DNA of 64,000 nt from Pacificibacter marinus (GTDB taxonomy: Bacteria > Pseudomonadota > Alphaproteobacteria > Rhodobacterales > Rhodobacteraceae), in contig NZ_JAHKPK010000038.1 in the NCBI RefSeq assembly GCF_018860665.1, positions 1-64,000 on the forward strand. The letters are read 5' to 3'. The notes beneath the pieces are model-generated. The model worked only from the letters and a program-made list of their open reading frames with translations. It ran no database searches and was not told the DNA's origin. The stretch's first letter is position 1, and each line of letters opens with the position of its first letter. This document shows, piece by piece, positions 32,394-40,724 of this stretch. Both the position numbers and the translations under genes were made by a program.

Positions 32394-33511
32394 TAAAGCT
32401 GCGTCATTTCCTTGCCGAGGTATTTGGGGTCATTCGGACGCTTTTGGCGGATGATAGTGCCAAATCCACGATGATCGTTGGTATTTTGATCTATAGCGTC
32501 CTTTACCCGCAACCTTATGTTGGCGAGGTGTTGCGTGATGTTCCTGTCGTCGTGATTGATCAGGACAATTCGACAGCAAGCCGAACCCTTGTGCGTGAAA
32601 TTGACGTGACCGATTTGGTCGATGTGACCATGTCCGCGCCAGATATGAAAACCGCGCGGGATGCTTTTTATCGACGTGATGTGTACGGAATTGTCGTCAT
32701 TCCTGCTGGCTTTGAGGCAGATATCCTTGCCAGCCATCCTGCGCCCGTGGCGGCCTATAGTGATGGCAGTTATCTGTTGATCTATTCCAATGTTATGCGA
32801 GCCGTGGCTACGGTTGCGGGGACGATGGGAGCACAGGTGAATTATGCGCGCCTCACCGCACAAGGCATCGATGACAGCACGGCGCGCACGATGCTTTCGC
32901 CCGTAACTGTCACAGATATTTCGGTTTTTAACCCGCAGGGCGGCTATGCTAGCTATGTTATTCCTGCGGCATTTGTCTTGATCTTGCAGCAAACCTTATT
33001 GATGGGGATCGGGTTGCTGCACGCGGGGCGCAGGCCACCAACTGGGAGGCGTTTGTGGGCAACGATTGCGGCCTATTTCGGTCTGTATATGATCTGGGTT
33101 GCGTTCACGCAGATGTTGATCCCCTATCTTTATAGCATTCCGCGTACTGGCGATTTGGTGACGTTATTTTTGATCGCTGTTCCGTTTATCTGCGCCTGTA
33201 TTGCAATGGGATTTGCCATCGCGATGGCCATTCCTTGGCGCGAAGGGGTTGTATTTTTGCTTGTGGTGATCGGGATGCCGTTGTTCTTTCTATCGGGTAT
33301 CTCGTGGCCTGTTGAAATGATCCCTGACCACCTGCGCACTATATCATTGCTTGTTCCGTCATCCTCGGCCATTTCTGCCTTTGTTGCAGTGGATCAAATG
33401 GGGGCCTCTGCACAGGACGTGGCCAAAGCAATACAGACGCAGATTGTTCTTGTGGTTGTCTATTCGGCATTGGCTGTGGTTCTTTCTCGGCTGCCCCACA
33501 ACAGACGGTAG
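32390..33511 (+). CDS. ABC-2 type exporter permease 2
   Basis: A 373-residue paralogue of the preceding permease has the same layout: an N-terminal helix (TMIVGILIYSVLYPQPY), a periplasmic domain (VPVVVIDQDNSTASRTLV...) and a six-helix C-terminal half with the motif MPLFFLSGISWPVEMIP. In known systems of this type (HlyD adaptor plus two ABC-2 permeases) an ATPase is encoded alongside. None is present here before the recombinase remnant, so either an ATPase is borrowed from elsewhere or the island junction at 33.7 kb removed it. Confidence 0.9.
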   Translation: MIKLRHFLAEVFGVIRTLLADDSAKSTMIVGILIYSVLYPQPYVGEVLRDVPVVVIDQDNSTASRTLVREIDVTDLVDVTMSAPDMKTARDAFYRRDVYGIVVIPAGFEADILASHPAPVAAYSDGSYLLIYSNVMRAVATVAGTMGAQVNYARLTAQGIDDSTARTMLSPVTVTDISVFNPQGGYASYVIPAAFVLILQQTLLMGIGLLHAGRRPPTGRRLWATIAAYFGLYMIWVAFTQMLIPYLYSIPRTGDLVTLFLIAVPFICACIAMGFAIAMAIPWREGVVFLLVVIGMPLFFLSGISWPVEMIPDHLRTISLLVPSSSAISAFVAVDQMGASAQDVAKAIQTQIVLVVVYSALAVVLSRLPHNRR

Positions 33512-33711
33512 TAAATTCTTGGAAGACAAGAGGCGGGCACCCAAGTGTTCAAGATCAACCCGCCTTAATCGAACATTAGTATCCGAGTATGGTGCTGGCG
33601 CACAAATGCCAACTCATGGGACGCAACTGTGCAGCCTGATCGTGCATGTATAGTGCCGCTTAATCAAATACTTCGCTCAACCCTGCGAAGTCGTGTCCCA
33701 ATCCTACTTCT

Positions 33712-33935
33712 GCTCCGATAAATACTATACTTTGTATAACCTCCTGTTCACAGGACGTTTGGTATTCGGGCTGTTTTTGCCCCCAAGCTTCAAAGCCAAA
33801 ATGCGTGCCAGAGCGGCTGGCTTTGGCATGGTTGTGATTTTATCAATCAACCAAGGAACCTCAATCTTTCTGTGGTCTTTGATGAATTACAAGGCGAGTG
33901 GGAAAAATGATAGATTTTTGACGACATTCGAGGCG
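33712..33935 (-). pseudogene. Serine-recombinase 3' remnant (left border of metabolic island)
   Basis: Read on the minus strand, this segment matches the last roughly 60-70 codons of the recombinase at 61447-62571, with many substitutions and an internal deletion. The best part is 33718-33759, which is 39/42 identical to 61508-61549 by direct reading. Stretches such as CCAAAATGC.TGCCAGAGCG and GTGATTTT.TCAATCAA also align. It is in the same orientation as the copy at 61.5 kb, so the two make direct repeats around about 27.8 kb. No catalytic domain is present. Confidence 0.7.
33718..33759. repeat. Direct repeat, left copy, containing a dyad with 2-bp centre
   Basis: ATAAATACTATACTTTG is followed by AACCTCCTGT-TC-ACAGGACGTT, a near-perfect 10+2+10 dyad. 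The right copy is at 61508-61549. Confidence 0.65.
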
Positions 33936-34045
33936 GCGATCCTTTCCATTAGAATTTGTGAATGAGACAGTTCATACGATGCAGTCGCGTGCTGTTTTAC
34001 TGCAAATTCTACATGGATCGAATGGCTAAAGGATATGATGAGATA

Positions 34046-35065
34046 ATGACTATGTATCAACGCCTCAAAGCGCTTCCCAAGGTTGAGATACATTTGCATC
34101 TGGAAGGGGCTATTCATCCCAAAACGGCGTTTGAACTGGCACGCAAAAACAATGTCGCTTTGCTGCCCTGTCATGCGCCTGAAGACTTATATGACTATGA
34201 GACCCTTGATGCGTTTCTCGCGGTCTATTCCGCCATTTCGCAGTCCGTCGTCGAGGTCGATGACTTTCGGCGTGTCACATATGAGATGCTTAAAGGAGCG
34301 GCCGACAGCGGGGCACGCCATATTGAGTTTTTCATTAGCCCTCATGCGCATGATGGGGTTCCATTTGCACGGCAATTCGAAGGTATTCGCGCAGGAATGA
34401 AAGACGCATTGACTGATTTCGGTGTGACGTCTTTGATTATCCCTGGAATGAACCGAGAGCTAGGCCCTGAACGGGGCGAGGCATATTTGGATGAAATTCT
34501 AGCCAACCGAGAGGACGATGTAGTTGGATTAGGCCTTGATTACTATGAGGCACCGTACCCGCCGGAACCTTTTGCAGGGGTGTTTGCCCGCGCGCGCAAA
34601 GAAGGGCTTAAACTGTCTGCGCATTGTGGTGAAGCAGGGCCTGCCTCTTATGTGCGTGGATCGATTGAAACACTTAAGGTCGATCGCTTGGACCATGGGT
34701 ATAATATTGTCGACGATCCTGAGTTGATGGCGCAAGCGCGGGATTTGGGCATTATGTTTACCTGCTGTCCATCGACCACAAAATACACCACGCCACATCG
34801 TGATTTAACCAGTCCATCGCATCCTATCAGGCGCATGAAGGAAGCTGGGTTGGTGGTGCCGATCAATTCGGATGATCCGCCGATGTTTAAGACCGACTTG
34901 AACGCTGAATATCAGATAGCACTGGAAGACTTAAAATTTTCTCCAGAGGATATAAAAGCTTCGGTTCTTGCGACGATTGACCATGCTTGGGTTGACGATG
35001 CAACAAAACGGCAGTGGCGCACAGAGTGGGCGGCGGATATCGACCGCGCGATCGCATCTTTATAG
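34046..35065 (+). CDS. Adenine/adenosine deaminase (Add family)
   Basis: A 339-residue cytosolic zinc deaminase has HLHLEGA (zinc ligands H16/H18), an SAHCGEAG motif with the zinc His and proton-shuttling Glu, LDHGYN, and INSDDPPMF with the catalytic Asp pair. The SDDPP form and the length lean towards the adenine-deaminase-like branch more than classical adenosine deaminase. The product would be hypoxanthine or inosine. The start is uncertain: the frame is open upstream to 33962, and ATG 34046 is preceded by a rather distant AAGGA. The gene converges tail to tail (4 bases) with the guanine deaminase gene and belongs functionally to the purine cluster. Confidence 0.85.
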   Translation: MTMYQRLKALPKVEIHLHLEGAIHPKTAFELARKNNVALLPCHAPEDLYDYETLDAFLAVYSAISQSVVEVDDFRRVTYEMLKGAADSGARHIEFFISPHAHDGVPFARQFEGIRAGMKDALTDFGVTSLIIPGMNRELGPERGEAYLDEILANREDDVVGLGLDYYEAPYPPEPFAGVFARARKEGLKLSAHCGEAGPASYVRGSIETLKVDRLDHGYNIVDDPELMAQARDLGIMFTCCPSTTKYTTPHRDLTSPSHPIRRMKEAGLVVPINSDDPPMFKTDLNAEYQIALEDLKFSPEDIKASVLATIDHAWVDDATKRQWRTEWAADIDRAIASL

Positions 35066-35069
35066 AAAA

Positions 35070-36419
35070 TCACTTTAATCGGTTGATCGCATCGGTCCAG
35101 ACGCAGGCAATGTTGGGCTTGGATACCGTATAAAGAAGCTTTTCCAGCAACAAATCCCCAAGATTTTGCGGCGTGTCTTCTGTCCAAATGCGTACAGTGC
35201 CATCGCGGCGTGTCGGATCAATGGCGATGGCATCGAATTTCATGCCCGGTTCAAATGTACCAACGGGCAAGCCGAGAGCTTGGCCGCCGCCACGTGTCGC
35301 AAGGAAAAACGCCTCGCGAAAATCTATTCGCCGATCTTTTGTGCCACGGATCTCAGATTCAATCTGTGCCTGCACACCTGTTTCGCGCATACGTGCCGCG
35401 CTGATGCCCATGCGCGCCGTTTCCCAGAGCGATCCAGATGGTCCGCCAGAAATATCAGAACCAAAACCAACATGAAGCCCTTTGTCTAAGGCGCGCCGTA
35501 GCGGAAAAACAGCCCCTGCGAAATAGGCGTTTGATAGGGGGCAATGAGCCACGCCTGCGCCATGTGTCACCATCAAATCCATATCTTTATCCGACAGATG
35601 CGTGCCATGAGCAAAAACGGCATTGTCGCGCATAAGGCCAAAACGTTCAAAGGCTTCAGAGTCAGAACAGCCACAGCGATCTTGAACATAACCATGTTGC
35701 CAATCGCTTTCTGATATATGGCTTTGAATATGCGCCCCAGTTTCTGCCGCGAGCTGTCCCAGACCTTCAAGACAGGCATCGGTACACGACGGAATAAAAC
35801 GCGGCGTGATGACGGGAAACACCATGCCGTCATTATCAGGCAGGGAGTTGATATGGTCGATCACAGCGCGGGTGCCGTCGATGGCGGCCTGTGCTGAGGC
35901 ATCACGGTAATCTTGCGGGCACTGATTTGGGTCGTCCATGGCGACTTTACCGACGAGCGCCCGTTGCCCTTTGATCAGACAAATTTCGGCCAAGCGTTGT
36001 GTGGCGGGCACATGGACCGTTGCGAAATGCAGCGCTGTTGTTGTGCCAATCGCCAACATATCGTCGATCAAGGCGGAATACACATGCTCGGCATAGGTAA
36101 GATCGGAAAATCGTGCCTCTAAGGGAAAGGTGTATGTTTGCAGCCAGTCCTCAAGTGGAACATCCAGCGCTGTTCCAAGTTGAGCGTACTGTGGGGCATG
36201 GACGTGTAAGTCAACGAGACCAGGGATCAAAATCCAGTCTTTGGGTAATCTGACGGCTTCTCTGGGGTCCCCATTTGCCTCAATAGATACAATGGTGCCG
36301 CGTTCATCAAGCGTTAGAACCGCGTCGTGAAAGGCTTCTATCACGCCGATCTGTGGTGCGTGATACCCAGAGAATAGGACTTTGCATCCACGTAGGTCGT
36401 TGATGTTCATTTGTGTCAT
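35070..36419 (-). CDS. guaD: Guanine deaminase
   Basis: A 449-residue amidohydrolase has the guanine-deaminase signature LVDLHVHAPQYAQLG (zinc ligands H72/H74), the HISESD and AHGTHLSD motifs, and the late Asp in GFGSDISGGPSGSL. It hydrolyses guanine to xanthine and ammonia. The start at 36419 follows the stop of the oxygenase gene by 8 bases; a longer frame to 36500 would overlap that gene deeply. It is the last gene of the leftward operon, which supplies transport and deamination of purines. Xanthine made here is the natural substrate of the molybdoenzyme on the divergent arm. Confidence 0.93.
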   Translation of the reverse strand: MTQMNINDLRGCKVLFSGYHAPQIGVIEAFHDAVLTLDERGTIVSIEANGDPREAVRLPKDWILIPGLVDLHVHAPQYAQLGTALDVPLEDWLQTYTFPLEARFSDLTYAEHVYSALIDDMLAIGTTTALHFATVHVPATQRLAEICLIKGQRALVGKVAMDDPNQCPQDYRDASAQAAIDGTRAVIDHINSLPDNDGMVFPVITPRFIPSCTDACLEGLGQLAAETGAHIQSHISESDWQHGYVQDRCGCSDSEAFERFGLMRDNAVFAHGTHLSDKDMDLMVTHGAGVAHCPLSNAYFAGAVFPLRRALDKGLHVGFGSDISGGPSGSLWETARMGISAARMRETGVQAQIESEIRGTKDRRIDFREAFFLATRGGGQALGLPVGTFEPGMKFDAIAIDPTRRDGTVRIWTEDTPQNLGDLLLEKLLYTVSKPNIACVWTDAINRLK

Positions 36420-36427
36420 GTCTTGTC

Positions 36428-37306
36428 TTAGGCTACGTGATTTTCGGGCAGAGCAGGGCCAAGTGTCGTGCCGTAAACGCAGCCTTTTTCTTTTAGCCAA
36501 CGCCGATAGGCGATAGATGTGGCATCTGCGCGGGTCGGTGTCTCAACGCGTGCTTCCAATGGCAAAAGAAGTGGGCGCTGGTTTTCAAGGATGATCCGGT
36601 CTTGTAAAAAAATGACCTGTTGAAAGGCGATTAAGTCGGCGTCGCTGCTATCGACATCCAATAAGAACATCACAGGATGAGCACGAGACAGCCCCGGTTC
36701 CATCGGTTGCACAAACAAGCAGATAACATCCCAACGTGTTTGTGAAATGGGGCAGGTTTTGTACAACAGCACCGTAAACGGCGTGGTTACGCGGTAGATG
36801 TAATCGGTGCGCAGGGGCTCTGTTGCTGATTTCGCAGCGAGCGGTTGAGTGAAAACACAATCCGTTGCCCAGACTTCATCAACGTCACGTCTGATTTCAC
36901 ATTTGTATTTCTCGACTTCGGAATGTGCTTCGGATCCCAAAATATCTTTGTGGACAAACGGAAAATGCGCCATGTCTAAAAAGTTCTCAATCACACGTGG
37001 CGCAGAAGATCGGACTTTGACAGCCCCACAAGGCACATAGCGACGATCGGCTTCTTCGGCTTCAGGAATATCCGGTACGTCTGTGTTAGGGAGGCCCAAT
37101 GTCGACCAAAGATAACCGTACCTTTGGCGCATAGGCAGGGACCGATTGCCCTTGGCTTCACATGTTGTAACCAAAGGGGCGCTGCCGCCGGAAATAGTGA
37201 GATCAACACCCAAAAGTCGCGTGCGCATACCGGATTTTGGAATATCCGCGAGGTTTTGGATGCAATACCATTGATCGAGTGTGGATTTGTCCAATGTCTG
37301 AGTCAT
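36428..37306 (-). CDS. Rieske-less non-haem iron oxygenase subunit, NdmC-like (paralogue 1)
   Basis: A 292-residue protein is related to the catalytic half of Rieske oxygenases. The mononuclear iron motif is intact: N108-x2-D111-x2-H114-x4-H119 in ENFLDMAHFPFVH, with a likely third carboxylate in FLQDRIILENQ. The N-terminus begins like an ordinary family member (WYCIQNLADIPKSGMRTRLLG) and rejoins the fold at YGYLWSTLG. Between these, the roughly 70 residues carrying the CxH...CxxH cluster ligands are missing, replaced by a short Cys-poor stretch. NdmC, the N7-demethylase subunit for 7-methylxanthine in Pseudomonas, has the same architecture and takes electrons from a Rieske domain on another protein. 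Here that would be the product at 44039. Substrate unproven; an N-methylated or oxidised purine is inferred from the operon. Confidence 0.85.
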   Translation of the reverse strand: MTQTLDKSTLDQWYCIQNLADIPKSGMRTRLLGVDLTISGGSAPLVTTCEAKGNRSLPMRQRYGYLWSTLGLPNTDVPDIPEAEEADRRYVPCGAVKVRSSAPRVIENFLDMAHFPFVHKDILGSEAHSEVEKYKCEIRRDVDEVWATDCVFTQPLAAKSATEPLRTDYIYRVTTPFTVLLYKTCPISQTRWDVICLFVQPMEPGLSRAHPVMFLLDVDSSDADLIAFQQVIFLQDRIILENQRPLLLPLEARVETPTRADATSIAYRRWLKEKGCVYGTTLGPALPENHVA

Positions 37307-37316
37307 AGGGTATTTC

Positions 37317-38735
37317 TCATGCGTAAATTCGATCCATTGTTTGGGCATGGTCGTGCATTGCTGCATCAATATCCAGACGGGTAAAGGCTCCTTGTTCGAT
37401 CACAGGGATACCGTTGATGAAAGAGTAATCCACATTAAATGGCCCGCACATAACAAGTGCAGCCAAGGGATCACGCTGCGTGCCGGCCATGCCAAGCTGT
37501 GTGCGCTTGACGGCGATCAAATCGGCGGATTTTCCCGGTGCAATCTGTCCAATGTCATCACGGCCTAATATTTTTGCCCCGCCGCGTGTCGCCATCCAAA
37601 GCGCCTCGCGCGCCGACATCGCCGCAGGTGTGCCGCCAAATCCGCCGCGTCCCCCCGGTGTCTCAGATAAGTAGCGATCCGGCGCGACACGTTGCAAGAA
37701 CTGCGCAAAGCGGACTTCGGAAAACATGTTGGAGGTATCGTTTGAAGCTGACCCATCTACGCCAAGCCCGACTGTGACCCCTGCATCCAACATTTCGCGT
37801 GCGCGCATGATGCCGAGTCCGCAGCGCATATGAGCGGAGGGGCAAAAGGTTGCACCGGTTCCGGTTTCGGCAAAGGTTTTGATTTCTGAGCTGTTTAGGA
37901 AAATGGAATGGGCAAACCAGACATCCGGCCCCAACCAGTCGCAACTTTCCGCATATGCCACAGATCGCATGCCATAGGTTTCTAGACAGTATTCTTCTTC
38001 GGATAGGACTTCGGCGATGTGAGAATGCAGTCGAACCCCTTCATAGGTGCGCGCCAAAGCCGCCGCATCTTTCATCAAACCTTGCGTGACAGAAAAGGCC
38101 GAACATGGCGCAAGGACGATCCGCGTCATCGCATGATCTGACATGTCGTGATAGGTGCCAATCAGGCGTTCGGCGTCTTTCAGGATATCTTCTTCCTCTT
38201 CTACGCAGCTGTCCGGTGGCAATCCACCTTTGCTTTCGCCACGGCTCATTGCGCCGCGTGCAGCGTGAAAACGCATGCCCACTTCCTGTGCCACACGGAT
38301 GGGCGTGTCGAGGGTGCAATCGTTCGGCATGATATATTGGTGATCCGAGCTTGTGGTGCAGCCTGAGATGATCAGTTCTGCCATCGCCATGCGCGATGCT
38401 GTGGCCATCGCGCGATCATCCAGCCGCGCCCAAATCGGATATAGCGTCTTAAGCCAGACAAACAATTCGTCATCTTGAACCATAACGCGGGTGAGGTTCT
38501 GATAAAAATGATGATGCGTGTTGACCATGCCTGGCATCACCACGTGATCCGACAAATCAAGCACACGATCCGCTGTGCGCTCTGCGCCCTCGGGGCAGTC
38601 CGCCATAGGGCCGCAAGCGATAATGATATTGTCGCGGATCAGGATAAACCCGTCAGAAATTTCCGCACCTGCATCACGGTTAGGCCCGTCAAATGTGGCA
38701 AGATGAGAGATGTGTTTGAAAAGAATAGATGTCAT
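37317..38735 (-). CDS. Amidohydrolase, 8-oxoguanine-deaminase-like
   Basis: A 472-residue zinc amidohydrolase. MVNTHHHFYQNLTR (metal ligands H74/H76), the LHSHIAE helix, WFAHSIFL and GLGVDGSASND match the 8-oxoguanine/isocytosine deaminase branch, which also acts slowly on guanine. It would convert 8-oxoguanine to urate. It overlaps the permease upstream by ATGA and is followed after 10 bases by the NdmC-like gene, so it is part of the transport/deamination operon. The exact substrate cannot be fixed from motifs alone. The related S-adenosylhomocysteine/5-methylthioadenosine and triazine deaminases share the fold. Confidence 0.85.
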   Translation of the reverse strand: MTSILFKHISHLATFDGPNRDAGAEISDGFILIRDNIIIACGPMADCPEGAERTADRVLDLSDHVVMPGMVNTHHHFYQNLTRVMVQDDELFVWLKTLYPIWARLDDRAMATASRMAMAELIISGCTTSSDHQYIMPNDCTLDTPIRVAQEVGMRFHAARGAMSRGESKGGLPPDSCVEEEEDILKDAERLIGTYHDMSDHAMTRIVLAPCSAFSVTQGLMKDAAALARTYEGVRLHSHIAEVLSEEEYCLETYGMRSVAYAESCDWLGPDVWFAHSIFLNSSEIKTFAETGTGATFCPSAHMRCGLGIMRAREMLDAGVTVGLGVDGSASNDTSNMFSEVRFAQFLQRVAPDRYLSETPGGRGGFGGTPAAMSAREALWMATRGGAKILGRDDIGQIAPGKSADLIAVKRTQLGMAGTQRDPLAALVMCGPFNVDYSFINGIPVIEQGAFTRLDIDAAMHDHAQTMDRIYA

Positions 38736-39667
38736 CTTTGATCCCTATAATAAGGCGCAGTGATCCCCTCGGGGGCGGCCATAAGGCGGCGCATACGTTG
38801 CCATGTAATCACTGGTAAAATCATCAAAGCCATCGTCCCGAGGTAAGGTAACATTGATAATATTGAGGATGCGATAGGCCAGTTGCGGGCCTGACCGGTA
38901 AAGCCGAGCGCTGTGACAAAGCCAAAGAGCAACCCTGCCAGCACAGCATTGATGGGTCTGAAACCGGCAAAAATAACAAGAGCAACAGCAATCCAGCCGC
39001 GCCCCGCGACCACGCCTTCCGACCAGCTTGGAACAAAGGATAAAGTGAGATAGGCCCCAGCCCCTGCGGCCAATGCAGACCCCAATGATGTGTACCAAAA
39101 CCGCATCTTCATCACAGAAATACCCGCTGCATCAGCCGCCGCAGGGTTTTCGCCAACGGCCCGCATATTCAGGCCATGGCGTGTGTAAAACATCATGTAA
39201 TGCAACGCCAAGGGAAGCGCGAGAAAGATGACATAGACCAATATGTTGTGGCTGAAAAACGCACGTCCGAAAAATGGTAAATCGGACAGTAACGGAATGT
39301 GAAGATCCTCAAATGTTACGGGCACGGGTGAGCCGGAAAACGGTTTGCCGATCGTGGCGGCCATGCCTGTTCCGATATAAGTCAGGGCGAGACCGCACAG
39401 AATTTGATTGGCTCGTATAATCACCGTTGCGGTTGCAAAAATCATGCCAGAGCAAAATCCCACAAAAAGCGCCACAAAAAGCCCAAGCCATGCAGATCCT
39501 GTGCTGACAACTGTCGCCACAGCAGACATGGCGCCCAGTGCGATCAAGCCTTCTACGCCAAGATTAACAACCCCGACACGTTCGGCCAAAACTTCGCCCA
39601 AAGCCGCTAAAGCTAAGACGCCTCCTGCAAGGAATGCGGTTTGAATCAGACCTGCAATAATATCCAT
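38732..39667 (-). CDS. Nucleoside/nucleobase ABC transporter permease (BMP system, second permease)
   Basis: A 311-residue membrane protein with about nine helices is of the BPD_transp_2 type (EAVLAERVGVVNLGVEGLIALGA; RAVGENPAAADAAGISV). This is the shorter permease of NupPQ/YufPQ-like purine nucleoside importers. The EVLAERVGVVNLG signature is that of the permease which pairs with a longer partner, here encoded immediately upstream with 1 base between. It brings the substrates of the deaminases into the cell. Confidence 0.92.
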   Translation of the reverse strand: MDIIAGLIQTAFLAGGVLALAALGEVLAERVGVVNLGVEGLIALGAMSAVATVVSTGSAWLGLFVALFVGFCSGMIFATATVIIRANQILCGLALTYIGTGMAATIGKPFSGSPVPVTFEDLHIPLLSDLPFFGRAFFSHNILVYVIFLALPLALHYMMFYTRHGLNMRAVGENPAAADAAGISVMKMRFWYTSLGSALAAGAGAYLTLSFVPSWSEGVVAGRGWIAVALVIFAGFRPINAVLAGLLFGFVTALGFTGQARNWPIASSILSMLPYLGTMALMILPVITWQRMRRLMAAPEGITAPYYRDQR

Positions 39668-39668
39668 G

Positions 39669-40724
39669 TCAGATGTCCTTCACTTTGGGATGTAGAATTT
39701 TGTAATGGGCCATTTCGTCGCCGATGGCGGCGTAGAGAAGGATAAGGCCAGTCACAGCCAAAACAGTATGAGTGGTTAACCCTTGTGACTGCAAAACAAT
39801 GCCGCCATTCAAAAGAACCGCCATGAAAAATGCTGTAGCCAAGACGCCGATGGGAGCAGCCCGTGCGAGCACGGCAACCATAATACCGATATAGCCGTAA
39901 TTGTTCGATATACCGCCTTGCAAGCGTCCCACCGTTCCAGCCACTTCCATCATTCCGCCGAGCCCTGCAATCGCACCGGACAACAGCATGATGCCGATCA
40001 ATTGGGTTTTTACCGGCATGCCTGCATAGCGAGCTGCCCCCGGATTGGCGCCTGCGATCCGCACTTCGTATCCCCAACGTGTATAGGTTACAAAAAGCGC
40101 CAATGCGATTGCCAGAAAGATGCCGACGAGAGGCCCCCAATGCACAATCCCCCAAAGGGCAGGCACAGACACAGGCAGTCGTGACGTTGTCGCCAAAGCC
40201 ATGCCCGACGGATCAAGCCATGGGCCCGTCGCGACCCAATAGACCAATAATATGGCGACGAAATTCATCAAAAGCGTTGTGATAAGTTCTGAAACATCAG
40301 CATAAGCACGCGCCAATGTCGGGATCAAAATCCACAGCGCGCCGCCGACCATTCCCGCAAGGGCCATCAAAGGTAGGATGACCCAAGTCGGCCCCTGTAC
40401 AAACAGGGCAACACCCGTTGCACAAAATGCCCCGAAATTGAACTGGCCTTCTGCGCCGATATTCCATGCACCAATGCGTAAGGCGACAGCAACGGATAGG
40501 CCGCAATAGACCAAAGGCGAGAACAAAAGGGCCAGATCCTCTAGGCCGAAAGACGATCCAAAGGTTGCGGAAATGACCTTTGCTCCCAAGGCAACCGGAC
40601 TGCGCCCACTTATCGACAAGGCAATCGCAGTGGTGAAAAGGGCTAAAAGAACCGAAGCCACCCGAAAGGCAAAGGCCACGCGCGGCGTGGCAATTGGCAT
40701 GCGTTGAAGGCGTATCAAGTTCAT
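39669..40724 (-). CDS. Nucleoside/nucleobase ABC transporter permease (BMP system, first permease)
   Basis: A 351-residue multi-spanning protein is of the BPD_transp_2 type, with GAWNIGAEGQFNFGAFCATGV and RIAGANPGAARYAGMPV motifs typical of the longer permease in BMP-family nucleoside transporters. Its start overlaps the stop of the ATPase gene (ATGA) and its stop is 1 base from the next start. It forms a heterodimeric channel with the following permease. Confidence 0.92.
   Translation of the reverse strand: MNLIRLQRMPIATPRVAFAFRVASVLLALFTTAIALSISGRSPVALGAKVISATFGSSFGLEDLALLFSPLVYCGLSVAVALRIGAWNIGAEGQFNFGAFCATGVALFVQGPTWVILPLMALAGMVGGALWILIPTLARAYADVSELITTLLMNFVAILLVYWVATGPWLDPSGMALATTSRLPVSVPALWGIVHWGPLVGIFLAIALALFVTYTRWGYEVRIAGANPGAARYAGMPVKTQLIGIMLLSGAIAGLGGMMEVAGTVGRLQGGISNNYGYIGIMVAVLARAAPIGVLATAFFMAVLLNGGIVLQSQGLTTHTVLAVTGLILLYAAIGDEMAHYKILHPKVKDI

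Larger units (their letters stand above)
33512..34045. other. Intergenic junction with recombinase remnant
   Basis: No intact gene. 33512-33711 holds only a weak GC-rich inverted repeat (GGCGGG/CCCGCC, about 33533-33567). From 33718 the sequence matches the 3' end of the serine recombinase at 61.5 kb. The last 100 bases precede the deaminase gene. Confidence 0.5.
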
